Shown here: positions 36,673-45,996 of the stretch, in pieces | Position numbering within the stretch: position 1 is the stretch's first letter | Layout of the letters: each line of letters opens with the position of its first letter | NCBI GenBank assembly: GCA_021781535.1 | Contig: JAJXWO010000002.1 | Location: 186,001-250,000 of the forward strand | Origin: Deltaproteobacteria bacterium | GTDB lineage: Bacteria > Desulfobacterota > Desulfuromonadia > Geobacterales > Pseudopelobacteraceae | DNA: 64,000 nt | Direction: 5' to 3' | Notes under the pieces: generated by a model | What the model was told of the DNA's origin: nothing | The model's database searches: none | The model's input: the letters and a program-made list of their open reading frames with translations, nothing else | Made by a program: the position numbers and the translations under genes

Positions 36673-36995
36673 AATGTGCCTCCGGATATAACAATGATAT
36701 CAGACCGAAAACATCAGGCCAACCGGCAGCGGGGCTATCCCGGGAGTAAGCGCCATTTATATAATGCTAACAGGTAAATTATGTATGTCAAACAGTTTTA
36801 TATCTCGATTAATGACACCATAAGGCACCGGCGCCATTCAATGCCACATACACCTGTCTGCTGATGTCTGGTGCCAATGGCAAACAGCATATTTATTTTG
36901 TTTACGCATTTACTGTTGGACAGCCGGTTCTTGGGGTATAATTCAATTAGTTAGATTTTCAGGTTAACTGCGGTGACGGAAAGGAAAAACCAGGC
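36673..36995. other. Divergent intergenic region between the SPFH gene and pfkA
   Basis: 323 bases with no supported gene. AT-rich in part. It contains the candidate pfkA promoter listed separately and, on the other strand, must contain the promoter of the SPFH-AAA/Lon unit, which I could not assign. Confidence 0.5.
36916..36942 (+). promoter_or_regulatory. Candidate sigma-70 promoter for pfkA
   Basis: TTGGAC (36916-36921) and a perfect TATAAT (36937-36942) are 15 bases apart, slightly short, 53 bases before the pfkA ATG. Confidence 0.5.
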
Positions 36996-38105
36996 ATGAG
37001 TAAAATGATCGGTATCTTGACTTCCGGCGGTGACAGTCCGGGACTGAATGCGGCCATCCGTGGAATCGGCAAGGCTCTTCTGGGGCGGTACGGCATGAAG
37101 GTGATCGGGTTCCGCGACGGTTTTCGCGGCATGATGGAAAATCGGACCCAACTGCTTGATTCAGAGGCGCTTTCCGGTATTCTCACCTTGGGAGGTACCA
37201 TCCTGGGGACAAGCCGCGACAAACCCTATGCCATGCCCGTTGCGGGAAAAATGAAAGACATGACCGAGGTTATTGTTGATAACTACCGCAAGCACCATCT
37301 GGACGCCCTGGTCTGTCTGGGGGGAGGCGGTACGCAAAAAAACGCCTACCACCTTATGAAGCAGGGGTTGAACGTCATAACTCTGCCGAAGACGATCGAC
37401 AACGACGTGGCGATGACCGACGTGTCATTCGGCTTCGATACCGCCCTCGGTATTGCAACCGAGGCGATCGACCGGTTGCATAGCACGGCTCACAGCCATC
37501 ATCGCATTCTCGTGCTGGAGCTGATGGGAAACAAAGCCGGCTGGCTGGCCCTGGGGGCCGGCATTTCCGGAGGAGCGGACGTGATTCTGATCCCGGAAAT
37601 TCCCTACGATGTAAAGAAAGTGGCCGCGGCAATTCTGCGGCGCAGTCACCGTGGGCAGGGTTTCAGCATTGTTGCCATGGCAGAGGGCGCTATTTCCCGC
37701 GAGGTCGCCGCCGAACTGAATGAGGCGGGTAAGGACAAGGTGGGCAAGAAAAAAGAAAAAAAACGACAGGTTCAGGAACAGGCCGGCAGCAAAAGAACCG
37801 GTAACAGCCAGTTTCTGGCGCAGCAGTTGGAAGAGCTTACCGGTCTGGAATCACGCCTCACGATTCTGGGGTATCTGCAACGCGGGGGAACACCTTCGGC
37901 AGGGGACCGTTTGCTGGCTACCCGCCTCGGGACCGCGTGCGCTGACCTCATCAATGATGGCGTTTTCGGTGTTATGGTTGCGGCACGCGGTGATGGTGTT
38001 GAACCGGTAGCGCTCAAGGACGTTGTCGGCAAGCGCAGGACGGTGCCGCTTGATCATTGCTGGATAGACAGCGCCCGCAGTGTGCATACCTGCTTTGGTG
38101 ATTGA
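36996..38105 (+). CDS. pfkA: 6-phosphofructokinase with Lys-rich insertion
   Basis: 369 residues. [13 protein letters not shown] (11-23), [10 protein letters not shown] and [20 protein letters not shown] are the nucleotide and fructose-6-phosphate loops. The GG-G/K combination at the positions that set phosphoryl donor choice (Gly104 and Gly124 in E. coli) is Gly and Lys here, as in ATP-using group III enzymes, so ATP is more likely than pyrophosphate. Residues about 247-273 are an unusual lysine-rich insert ([18 protein letters not shown]) before the conserved [25 protein letters not shown] precedes the ATG. ppk follows on the same strand after 139 bases. Confidence 0.93.
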   Translation: MSKMIGILTSGGDSPGLNAAIRGIGKALLGRYGMKVIGFRDGFRGMMENRTQLLDSEALSGILTLGGTILGTSRDKPYAMPVAGKMKDMTEVIVDNYRKHHLDALVCLGGGGTQKNAYHLMKQGLNVITLPKTIDNDVAMTDVSFGFDTALGIATEAIDRLHSTAHSHHRILVLELMGNKAGWLALGAGISGGADVILIPEIPYDVKKVAAAILRRSHRGQGFSIVAMAEGAISREVAAELNEAGKDKVGKKKEKKRQVQEQAGSKRTGNSQFLAQQLEELTGLESRLTILGYLQRGGTPSAGDRLLATRLGTACADLINDGVFGVMVAARGDGVEPVALKDVVGKRRTVPLDHCWIDSARSVHTCFGD

Positions 38106-38244
38106 TCTCACAATAGCGGGTAACCGCATGTCAACTTTTGTAAGAGGGACGCGTAGCGGCGGTAAATTCGTACCAAGCGCTTGCGATTGAGCGGAAACAA
38201 TGTAGTATTGATACACCAATCTATCTTCAACAGGGAGTTTTACG

Positions 38245-40656
38245 GTGCCGGAACTGGAAAATAACACGTTGTATACCACAGCTATGGATAAGGCCGGCAG
38301 CAGTTCGCTTCCTGCCGATGTTAATGACAGTACTAATCCAAAATTACCTGAATCAAATGCAGCCAAACCGAAGAACGGCAAGCCCAAGAGCCCCAAACCC
38401 AAAAGCCCCAAACTGAAGGTGGTCAAACAGAAAGTTGTCAAGTTAAAACCGGGTCTCCGGGTCAAGAATACCGCATCAAAAGCCTCGAAGCGGGTGTCTG
38501 TCAAAGCGAAGGCCGCTGCTAAAGCAAAAGGCGATAATCCTTCCCAGGAACCGGCACCCTTTGATCTGCACGACAGCCAGTGGTTTTTGAACCGGGAACT
38601 GACCTGGTTGGCGTTCAATCGCCGTGTGCTGCACGAAGCTGACGATGAGCGTACGCCACTGCTGGAGCGGCTGAAATTTATTGCCATTGTCAGCGGCAAT
38701 CTGGACGAGTTCTTTATGAAGCGGATCGGCGGTCTCAAGCAGCAGATCGGTGCCGGAATGCGGGAGTTGACGCTCGATGGCCGTACGGCTCGTCAGCAGG
38801 TGACCGAGTGTTATGCAGAAATTCGTGAACTGGAAGCCCATAAGGAGCGATCGTTTCAGGAGATTTGCGTCCATCTGGAAGAAAAAAATATCCTGATCGA
38901 GAGCTATGATGAGTTGACCTCCAAGGAAAAGACACTGCTGAAAGAGTTTTACTATACAAACATTTTTCCGCTTCTGACGCCGCAATCAATTGATCCGGCC
39001 CATCCCTTTCCCTTTATCTCGAATCTGTCGCTCAATCTGCTGGTGTCACTGCGCTACCCGAGGGCCAAACAGGATTCACTGGTCCGGATCAAGGTGCCGG
39101 TTGACGCCGGCACTCCCCGCTTTATCAGGATCGGCAAGGGGGAACATTTTATCCGGCTCGAAGAGGTCATGATGAACAACCTGGGTATGCTTTTCCCGGG
39201 TATGGAGGTCGTGACGTGCGAACTTTTCAGGGTTACCAGGAACGCCAATACCGAGAAGGATGAAGATGAGGCCGACGATCTGATGGCGATGATCGAATCG
39301 GAGCTGAAGGAACGCAAATTTGCCCCGATTGTGCGGCTGGAAATCGGCGCCGGTATGGATCCGGTACATCGCGGCCGTTTGGCGGCAGAACTTGAACTGG
39401 ATGAGGCGACTGATGTTTTTGAAGCTCCCGGTCTGCTCGCAATGAGCGACCTGTCTGAGTTGACGCAACTGGACTTTCCCCGGCTGCATGACACTCCTCA
39501 CCATCCGATAGATCATCCCCAGCTGCAGACGACGCGTAATATTTTTCATATTATTCGCGACGCTGGCGCGATTCTGCTGCAGCACCCCTATGAATCCTTT
39601 TCAACGTCGGTCGAGCGCTTTTTGCGCGAGGCGGCGACCGATCCCAAGGTCCGCGGAATCAAGATGACGCTCTATCGAACCTCCCGCAAGAGCCGGATCA
39701 TCGATGCCCTGATTCTGGCAGCACATAACGGCAAGCAGGTCGCCGTTGTTGTCGAGTTGAAAGCCCGCTTTGACGAGGCAACCAATATCAGTCTGGCAGA
39801 GCGGATGGAAGAGGCTGGTGTACATGTCACGTACGGTGTTGTCGGTTTGAAGACTCACTGCAAGGTCGTCATGGTTGTGCGCCAGGACTATAACGGTCTG
39901 CGGCGCTATTTGCATATCGGGACCGGGAATTATCATGCCGGTACCGCCCGATTGTACAGTGACGTCGGTTTGTTAACCTGCGATCAGGTCATTGCCGAAG
40001 ACGTCACCGAGTTGTTTAATTTTCTCACGACCGGATTCATGCTCAAGCGCAAGTATTCAAAACTTGCCGTTGCTCCGAGGATGCTGAAAAAAGCCTTGCT
40101 CGATAAAATAGAACGCGAGATCACCCTTCATCGGGCTGCCGGTGGCGGCCTGATTCAATTCAAAATAAACGCCCTGGAGGATGGTGATGTCGTACGGGCA
40201 TTGTACCGGGCGTCAATGGCCGGAGTCAAAATTGATCTGATAGTCCGTGACACCTGTCGATTGCGGCCGGGGATACCGGGGCTCTCCGAAAATATCCGGG
40301 TGGTCAGTGTCGTGGGGAGGTTCCTGGAGCATGCCCGCATCTACTATTTCCGCAATGGCGGCGCCGAAGAATATTATATCGCTTCAGCGGATGCGATGAA
40401 GCGCAACCTCGAGGCCCGGGTTGAGATCATGTGCCCGGTGGAGCCCCCTGAACTGGCCCGGGAGCTTCGTACGGTTTTTGAAACGTATCTGGCGGACCGG
40501 CGCTCAGCGTGGGACATGCAGCCGGATGGCACTTACATCCAGCGCACTCCTGGCGATGAACCGGGTGAAGGAAGCCATCACCTGTTGATTGCGCGGGCTG
40601 AAAAGCGGATTAAAGAACATCTCAAAAAGAAAAAGATTAAAAAAACTGAAAAATAA
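38245..40656 (+). CDS. ppk: Polyphosphate kinase 1 with Lys/Pro-rich N-terminal extension
   Basis: 803 residues, about 100 longer than usual PPK1. The GTG start has GGGAG upstream. Residues 1-107 are low-complexity, with repeated KPKSPK and KVVKQKVVK units; the catalytic core starts at DSQWFLNRELTWLAFNRRVL. The autophosphorylated histidine is His538 (GLKTHCKV) and the second conserved one His557 (RRYLHIGTGNYH), spaced 19 residues as in E. coli. It reversibly makes polyphosphate from ATP, probably at the membrane. The C-terminus is again basic (EHLKKKKIKKTEK). pfkA upstream also carries a Lys-rich insert. Confidence 0.95.
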   Translation: MPELENNTLYTTAMDKAGSSSLPADVNDSTNPKLPESNAAKPKNGKPKSPKPKSPKLKVVKQKVVKLKPGLRVKNTASKASKRVSVKAKAAAKAKGDNPSQEPAPFDLHDSQWFLNRELTWLAFNRRVLHEADDERTPLLERLKFIAIVSGNLDEFFMKRIGGLKQQIGAGMRELTLDGRTARQQVTECYAEIRELEAHKERSFQEICVHLEEKNILIESYDELTSKEKTLLKEFYYTNIFPLLTPQSIDPAHPFPFISNLSLNLLVSLRYPRAKQDSLVRIKVPVDAGTPRFIRIGKGEHFIRLEEVMMNNLGMLFPGMEVVTCELFRVTRNANTEKDEDEADDLMAMIESELKERKFAPIVRLEIGAGMDPVHRGRLAAELELDEATDVFEAPGLLAMSDLSELTQLDFPRLHDTPHHPIDHPQLQTTRNIFHIIRDAGAILLQHPYESFSTSVERFLREAATDPKVRGIKMTLYRTSRKSRIIDALILAAHNGKQVAVVVELKARFDEATNISLAERMEEAGVHVTYGVVGLKTHCKVVMVVRQDYNGLRRYLHIGTGNYHAGTARLYSDVGLLTCDQVIAEDVTELFNFLTTGFMLKRKYSKLAVAPRMLKKALLDKIEREITLHRAAGGGLIQFKINALEDGDVVRALYRASMAGVKIDLIVRDTCRLRPGIPGLSENIRVVSVVGRFLEHARIYYFRNGGAEEYYIASADAMKRNLEARVEIMCPVEPPELARELRTVFETYLADRRSAWDMQPDGTYIQRTPGDEPGEGSHHLLIARAEKRIKEHLKKKKIKKTEK

Positions 40657-40789
40657 TGCGTCCGGCTATTGAAAACAGGATATATTCATATAAACTATTA
40701 ATGAATGTCGCTACAGGGTGTATCAAAAAACCATTGCAATAGAACCATTTTATATTTAGAATCTTGCGCGATTGTTAATAATTCTGTGT

Positions 40790-40803
40790 TGAATGGTCAT
40801 TCA
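40790..40803. promoter_or_regulatory. Perfect 14-bp palindrome upstream of the hydrogenase genes
   Basis: TGAATG-GT-CATTCA, 41 bases before the hydrogenase small-subunit ATG in a 187-base gap. It could be an operator for a dimeric regulator; no promoter boxes were assigned with confidence. Confidence 0.3.
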
Positions 40804-40843
40804 TGTGTGTTACATCGGCAAAAACTTCTGAAAGGGGGTTGGT

Positions 40844-41980
40844 ATGAGTACACAAAAAGGTCGTGATGTCTCTGGAAAAACAGAACATGGTTTAGGAGAA
40901 CAGGAATACTCTGTCGGCGAGATTCTTAAGCAGCGCGGGGTCTCCCGGCGCGACTTCCTCAAGTTCTGTACTGCGATGACCGCGGCACTGTCGCTGCCGG
41001 CGACGTTTGCCCCAACCATTGCTCAGGCTCTGGATGAGGTCAAACGTCCGACGCTGGTCTGGCTGGAATTCCAGGATTGCGCCGGAGACACCGAGGCCCT
41101 GCTGCGTGCCGCCAACCCGACCGTCAGTGAAATTATCCTCGATATTTTGTCGGTAGACTATCATGAGACGATCATGGCTGCTGCCGGGCATCAGGCCGAG
41201 GAAGCGCTGGAAAATGCCATTACCAAGTACAAAGGCAAATACCTCTGCGTTGTTGAAGGCTCCATCTCCATGAAAGATGGCGGTGTGTACGGCTGCACGA
41301 GTGGTAAAACGCATCTGGAAACCGCCCGCCGGGTATGCGAAGGTGCCCTGGCAACCATTGCGATTGGAACGTGTGCTTCCTATGGCGGCATTCCTGCCGC
41401 TATGCCGAATCCGACCGGCGCTGTCGGGGTTCAGGAGGCCGTTTCCGGTGCTACTGTCATCAACCTGCCCGGCTGCCCGTGCAACGCAGATAACCTGACC
41501 GCTACCGTTGTCTATTATCTGGTATTCGGCAAAATTCCCGCGATGGACAGCAAGGGACGTCCACTGTTCGCTTATGGCAAGCGGATTCATGACAACTGCG
41601 AACGGCGTCCCCATTTTGATGCCGGGCAATACGTTGAGCATTGGGGTGATGATGCTCATCGCAAAGGGTTCTGTCTTTACAAAATGGGGTGCAAGGGACC
41701 GGCTACATTTCATAACTGCCCGACGCAACGGTACAATGAAAAAACCAGCTGGCCGGTCGCTTCCGGCCACGGCTGTGTCGGCTGCTCGGAACCACATTTC
41801 TGGGATACCATGTCACCAATGTATCAGCGTCTGCCCAATGTTCCCGGTTTTGGTATTGAGGCAACCGCCGACAAGATCGGTCTCGGCCTGGTGGCGGGTG
41901 TCGGTGCGGCTTTCGCTGTCCACGGTATCCTGAATGCGCTGCGTAAAGATAAAGACCCTAATGAAACCAAGGAGGGATAA
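40844..41980 (+). CDS. [NiFe] hydrogenase small subunit, Tat-exported, membrane-anchored
   Basis: 378 residues. A long N-terminal leader ends in a Tat signal, SRRDFLKFCTAMTAALSLPA (34-53), with cleavage near AQA62. Cluster ligands are visible: C79 of the proximal site, GTCASYGG and NLPGCPCN, then HDNCERR, GFCLYKMGC and HNCP for the distal and medial clusters. The second proximal cysteine (CXXC) is replaced by Asp82 in CAGDTE. A C-terminal helix (IGLGLVAGVGAAFAVHGIL) anchors it in the membrane facing the periplasm. AAGGGGG precedes the ATG. First gene of small-large-cytochrome b; resembles the Geobacter HyaSLB type. Confidence 0.95.
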   Translation: MSTQKGRDVSGKTEHGLGEQEYSVGEILKQRGVSRRDFLKFCTAMTAALSLPATFAPTIAQALDEVKRPTLVWLEFQDCAGDTEALLRAANPTVSEIILDILSVDYHETIMAAAGHQAEEALENAITKYKGKYLCVVEGSISMKDGGVYGCTSGKTHLETARRVCEGALATIAIGTCASYGGIPAAMPNPTGAVGVQEAVSGATVINLPGCPCNADNLTATVVYYLVFGKIPAMDSKGRPLFAYGKRIHDNCERRPHFDAGQYVEHWGDDAHRKGFCLYKMGCKGPATFHNCPTQRYNEKTSWPVASGHGCVGCSEPHFWDTMSPMYQRLPNVPGFGIEATADKIGLGLVAGVGAAFAVHGILNALRKDKDPNETKEG

Positions 41981-41983
41981 ATT

Positions 41984-43681
41984 ATGGCCAGGATTGTTGT
42001 TGATCCGATCACCAGAATTGAAGGGCATCTTCGTATTGAAGCCGAGATTGAAGGGGGCTTCATAAAAGATGCCTGGAGTTCATCCACCATGTTTCGCGGC
42101 ATTGAAAAAATCCTCCGCGGTCGCGATCCCCGTGATGCCTGGTACTGGACCCAGCGCTTTTGTGGTGTCTGCACCACCGTTCATTCGATAGCTTCCATTC
42201 GGGCAGTTGAAGATGCGCTCAAAATCAAGATCCCGCCAAATGCCCAACTGATCCGCAATATCATCATCGGTATTCAGAATGTTCAGGATCACGTCATCCA
42301 CTTTTACCATCTGCACGCCCTCGACTGGGTTGATATTACGTCCGGCCTTAAAGCTGACCCGGCCAAAACAGCGACCCTGGCGGCGTCACTTTCAGATTGG
42401 CCGAACAACTCGGCCACCTATTTCAAAGAGGTTCAGGACAAAATAGCGGCTTTTGTTGCGTCCGGCCGCCTGGGGCCTTTTGCCAATGCCTACTGGGGGC
42501 ATCCCGCCTACAAGCTGCCGCCTGAAGCAAACCTCATGGCAACTGCTCATTATCTTGAAGCGCTTGAGTGGCAAAAGGATATCATCAAGATTCACGCCAT
42601 TCTGGGGAGCAAGAATCCGCATCCTCAGACGTTCCTCGTGGGCGGCATGGCGATTCCGATCGATCCGGACTCCCAGAATGCCCTTAATGCCGATAAACTG
42701 ATTGAAATAAAGCGGCTGCTGAAAAAGGCTCAGGATTTCGTTGAAAAAGTGTACATCCCCGATCTGCTGGCAGTCGCCTCATTCTATAAGGAATGGGCTG
42801 GAATTGGCGGAGGAGTCGGCAACTACCTGTCCTATGGTGAATTTCCGGATGCCAACGGTGCCCTGTGGCTCCCCGCCGGAGCAATTCTGAACAAGGATCT
42901 CTCCAAGGTTATCCCGGTCGATCAGGGCAAGATTGCTGAGTACGTCGATCACTCCTGGTTTGAAAACAGCGCCGGTGCAGGAAAAGGTTTGCATCCGTAC
43001 GATGGTGAGACTGATGTACTCTATACCGGGCCAAAACCGCCGTATGAAAATCTTGATATCGATGCGAAGTATTCATTCGTGAAATCTCCCCGGTATGAAG
43101 AAAAAGCGATGGAGGTAGGCCCTCTTGCCCGAATTCTGGTGGCGTATGCGTCCGGACACAAGGAGACCAAGGCGGCCGTAGATATGGTGCTCGGCAAGCT
43201 TGGGGTCGGTGCTCCGGCGCTTTTCTCGACGCTTGGCCGTACTGCTGCCCGAGGCGTTGACTGCCTGCTGATTGTCCAGCAAACTCCCAAATGGCTGGAT
43301 GAGCTGGTCGGCAATATTTCCAAGGGCGATTATCGTATTCACAACAATGAAAGCTGGGATCCCGCCAGTTGGCCGGATGAAGCCAAGGGCTACGGTTTTC
43401 ACGAGGCTCCCCGTGGTGCGCTTGGCCACTGGATCAAGATCAAGAATAAAACGATTCTCAATTATCAGGCGGTTGTCCCTTCAACGTGGAACGCGTCGCC
43501 GCGAGATGCCAAAGGCCAGCGCGGTCCATATGAAGCGGCACTGGTGGGAACGCCGGTTGCTGATCCGAACAAGCCGCTCGAAATCCTGCGAACAATTCAT
43601 TCCTTTGACCCCTGCCTTGCCTGCGCAGTTCATGTGATGGATGTTGACGGCAATGAAGTTGTCACGGTGAAGGTGTCATAG
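41984..43681 (+). CDS. [NiFe] hydrogenase large subunit
   Basis: 565 residues, ATG 3 bases after the small-subunit stop, with AAGGAGG upstream. The N-terminal nickel ligands are C60 and C63 (RFCGVCTTVHS), and the C-terminal pair C544 and C547 (DPCLACAVH). The tail after His550 (VMDVDGNEVVTVKVS) is the peptide that a specific endopeptidase must remove after metal insertion; no such protease gene follows here. It oxidises H2 and passes electrons through the small subunit to the cytochrome b. It has no signal peptide and would be carried out with the small subunit. Confidence 0.97.
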   Translation: MARIVVDPITRIEGHLRIEAEIEGGFIKDAWSSSTMFRGIEKILRGRDPRDAWYWTQRFCGVCTTVHSIASIRAVEDALKIKIPPNAQLIRNIIIGIQNVQDHVIHFYHLHALDWVDITSGLKADPAKTATLAASLSDWPNNSATYFKEVQDKIAAFVASGRLGPFANAYWGHPAYKLPPEANLMATAHYLEALEWQKDIIKIHAILGSKNPHPQTFLVGGMAIPIDPDSQNALNADKLIEIKRLLKKAQDFVEKVYIPDLLAVASFYKEWAGIGGGVGNYLSYGEFPDANGALWLPAGAILNKDLSKVIPVDQGKIAEYVDHSWFENSAGAGKGLHPYDGETDVLYTGPKPPYENLDIDAKYSFVKSPRYEEKAMEVGPLARILVAYASGHKETKAAVDMVLGKLGVGAPALFSTLGRTAARGVDCLLIVQQTPKWLDELVGNISKGDYRIHNNESWDPASWPDEAKGYGFHEAPRGALGHWIKIKNKTILNYQAVVPSTWNASPRDAKGQRGPYEAALVGTPVADPNKPLEILRTIHSFDPCLACAVHVMDVDGNEVVTVKVS

Positions 43682-43694
43682 GGAGGAGGCCATT

Positions 43695-44360
43695 ATGCCG
43701 AAAACGCCAAAATATAAGCATTATATCTGGGAATTGCCGGTGCGCTGCAGTCACTGGATCAACGTGCTGTCGATCACGATTCTGGCAATAACCGGCTTCT
43801 TTATCGGTTCTCCCTACAACTTCGGCGGATCGGCTTCCGACTTCAGTATGGGATGGATCCGTTTCGTTCATTTTACTGCGGCCTACGCTTTTGCGGTTAG
43901 CGTCGCTTCCCGCGTCATCTGGTCGCTGATGGGCAACAAATACGCCAGTTGGCGCGAGTTTTTTCCGTTTCTTACTTCAACCGGACGTAAAAAAATGGTC
44001 AAGATGCTCCGGTACTACATGTTTTTAGAAAAAAAGGTGCCGGAAACCTATGGCCATAACCCGATGGCCACCACCGCCTATATTGTACTGTTCGGTCTGT
44101 ATGTAATGATGATCCTGACCGGCTTTGCACTGTACGCCCAGCATAGTCCCGGCGGGGTCATGTATAAATCGCTCGGTTTCATGTATGCACTTTTCAGCAG
44201 CCAGGGGATGCGTCTGGTCCATCATCTTGGCATGTGGTTTATCGCGGGATTCATCATCAACCATATTTACAGCGCAATACTGATGGATATCAAAGAACAT
44301 GATGGCGAAATATCCAGCATTTTCAGTGGGTTCAAATACCGCATCAATAAGCCGGAGTAG
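43695..44360 (+). CDS. Hydrogenase-associated cytochrome b subunit
   Basis: 221 residues, four transmembrane helices (about 22-45, 58-78, 124-148 and 172-200). Heme-ligand histidines lie in helix 1 (RCSHWINVLSI), helix 2 (FVHFTAAYAF) and helix 4 (RLVHHLGMWFIAGFIINHIY), as in the HyaC/b561 family. It would take electrons from the small subunit into the quinone pool. The gene is 13 bases after the large subunit, with GGGAGGAGG upstream, and is the last of the operon, ended by a strong terminator. The usual maturation protease gene is missing. Confidence 0.95.
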   Translation: MPKTPKYKHYIWELPVRCSHWINVLSITILAITGFFIGSPYNFGGSASDFSMGWIRFVHFTAAYAFAVSVASRVIWSLMGNKYASWREFFPFLTSTGRKKMVKMLRYYMFLEKKVPETYGHNPMATTAYIVLFGLYVMMILTGFALYAQHSPGGVMYKSLGFMYALFSSQGMRLVHHLGMWFIAGFIINHIYSAILMDIKEHDGEISSIFSGFKYRINKPE

Positions 44361-44384
44361 GGGTTTCAGCACAGTTTTATTCTG

Positions 44385-44411
44385 GGGCGCACATCGATGT
44401 GCGCCCTTTTT
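44385..44411 (+). terminator. Rho-independent terminator of the hydrogenase operon
   Basis: GGGCGCACAT-CG-ATGTGCGCCC is a perfect 10-bp stem followed by TTTTT, 24 bases after the cytochrome b stop. The other strand lacks a U tract, so it does not serve emrB. Confidence 0.9.
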
Positions 44412-44439
44412 CTTTGGTGGTGATGGGAAAACGCGATTG

Positions 44440-45996
44440 TTAATGCCCCATGCCGCCACCTTCTGAGTGTGAAGTACGCTTAAGCAGGAACAGTAGCGGG
44501 ATGATGATGAGGAAAGCCAGGCCGATGACGAAGAAGATGCGGTTGAAGGCCAGCGCGCCCACCTGCCGGTGAACGGCCCCATACATCATGCCGAGCGCAG
44601 TGGTGCCGGCTTGGGAGGCGGGGATACCCTTGGCAACCAGTGCTTGCTTCAAGCTCTCAACACGGGTTTGCCAGATCGGATTGTAGGGATTGATATTGGC
44701 GACAAGGCTGGTCTGGTAAAATTGCTGGTAGCGCGCCAGCAGGGTGGCGGCCATGGCGATGCCGACGCTGCCGCCAATGTTGCGCAACAGGTTGAACATT
44801 CCGGTCGCATTGCCCATCTCCGTTCGGGAAATTGTGGCGAGAGTAACGGTTGTCAGTGGCACGAAGATCATTGCCAGACCGAAACCGAGGACAATCCGGG
44901 GCCAGGTGTAGTCCCAGAAAGCTCCCTGCAGGTTAAGTCCCTGCATGATAAACATGGATGTTGCTCCGAGCAGCAGCCCGATAAAGACAATTTTCCGGCC
45001 GTCTCTTTTGGCCAGTGCCGCCCCGACCAGCGGCATGGTGATGAGCGTTGCAATTCCGCCCGGTGCCATTACCATGCCGGCATCGGTGGCCGAATAGCCC
45101 ATCAGGGTCTGCAGAAACAGCGGTATCAGCATGATGGAGCTGTAGAGGGCAAAACCGACCACAAACATGATCAGATTGCCGGCCGAGAACGACACGTTTT
45201 TAAACAGGCGCAGGTTGATGATCGGATGTTCATGGGTCAGTTCGACCCAGATCAGCGCTATCAGGGAAATAACGGTAATGATACTGAATGTGATGATAAA
45301 AGCCGAGTTGAACCAGTCCTCCTGCTGCCCCTTGTCCAGCACGATTTGTAGGGATCCCATACTCGCAACGAGCAAAAAAAGCCCCCAGTAATCTATCTTG
45401 ATCGCCTCAGCCTTCCGGCGCAGATAATCCGGGTCAAAAATGAAGAAGGCGCACATGATCATTGCAACAATGCCGATCGGGAGATTGATATAAAATATCC
45501 AGCGCCAGTTCATGTTGTCGGTGATCCATCCGCCCAGAGCAGGCCCGACGATCGGGCCGAACATGGCCCCAACTCCGAAAATGGCCATGGCCATGCCGCG
45601 CTGGTTAGGCGGAAATGTTTCCATCAGAATCGCCTGGCTGATCGGGATGAGAGCGCCGCCAGCCGCTCCTTGCAGCACCCGGAACAATATCAGTGACGCC
45701 AGATTGGGAGCCGCACCGCACATGAGCGACGCCAGCGTGAAGAGCACGATGCAGGTCATCAGGAACCGCTTGCGGCCGAAAATGCGTGACAGCCAGCCGG
45801 TCATCGGTAGTACCACGGCGTTGGCAACAAGATATGAGGTCAGAACCCAGGTAACCTCATCCGTCCCCGCATTGAGGGCCCCCTGCATGTGCGGCAGGGC
45901 CACATTGGCGACCGAGGTGTCGATGATTTCCATGATGGCCGGCAGCATGACGGTAATGGTAATCAGCCACTTGTTTATGGTTTTTTCGTCGCTCAT
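44440..45996 (-). CDS. emrB: DHA2-family drug efflux permease (EmrB/QacA type)
   Basis: 518 residues with about 14 transmembrane helices. Family motifs are the N-terminal DTSVANVALPHMQGAL, GWLSRIFGRKRF (loop 2-3), and the antiporter motif C GVGAMFGPIVGPALGG. It is the inner-membrane, proton-driven part of a tripartite pump. Its start overlaps the emrA stop by four bases. The C-terminus, rich in Gly and His (SEGGGMGH), is unremarkable. Substrates cannot be told. Confidence 0.95.
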   Translation of the reverse strand: MSDEKTINKWLITITVMLPAIMEIIDTSVANVALPHMQGALNAGTDEVTWVLTSYLVANAVVLPMTGWLSRIFGRKRFLMTCIVLFTLASLMCGAAPNLASLILFRVLQGAAGGALIPISQAILMETFPPNQRGMAMAIFGVGAMFGPIVGPALGGWITDNMNWRWIFYINLPIGIVAMIMCAFFIFDPDYLRRKAEAIKIDYWGLFLLVASMGSLQIVLDKGQQEDWFNSAFIITFSIITVISLIALIWVELTHEHPIINLRLFKNVSFSAGNLIMFVVGFALYSSIMLIPLFLQTLMGYSATDAGMVMAPGGIATLITMPLVGAALAKRDGRKIVFIGLLLGATSMFIMQGLNLQGAFWDYTWPRIVLGFGLAMIFVPLTTVTLATISRTEMGNATGMFNLLRNIGGSVGIAMAATLLARYQQFYQTSLVANINPYNPIWQTRVESLKQALVAKGIPASQAGTTALGMMYGAVHRQVGALAFNRIFFVIGLAFLIIIPLLFLLKRTSHSEGGGMGH

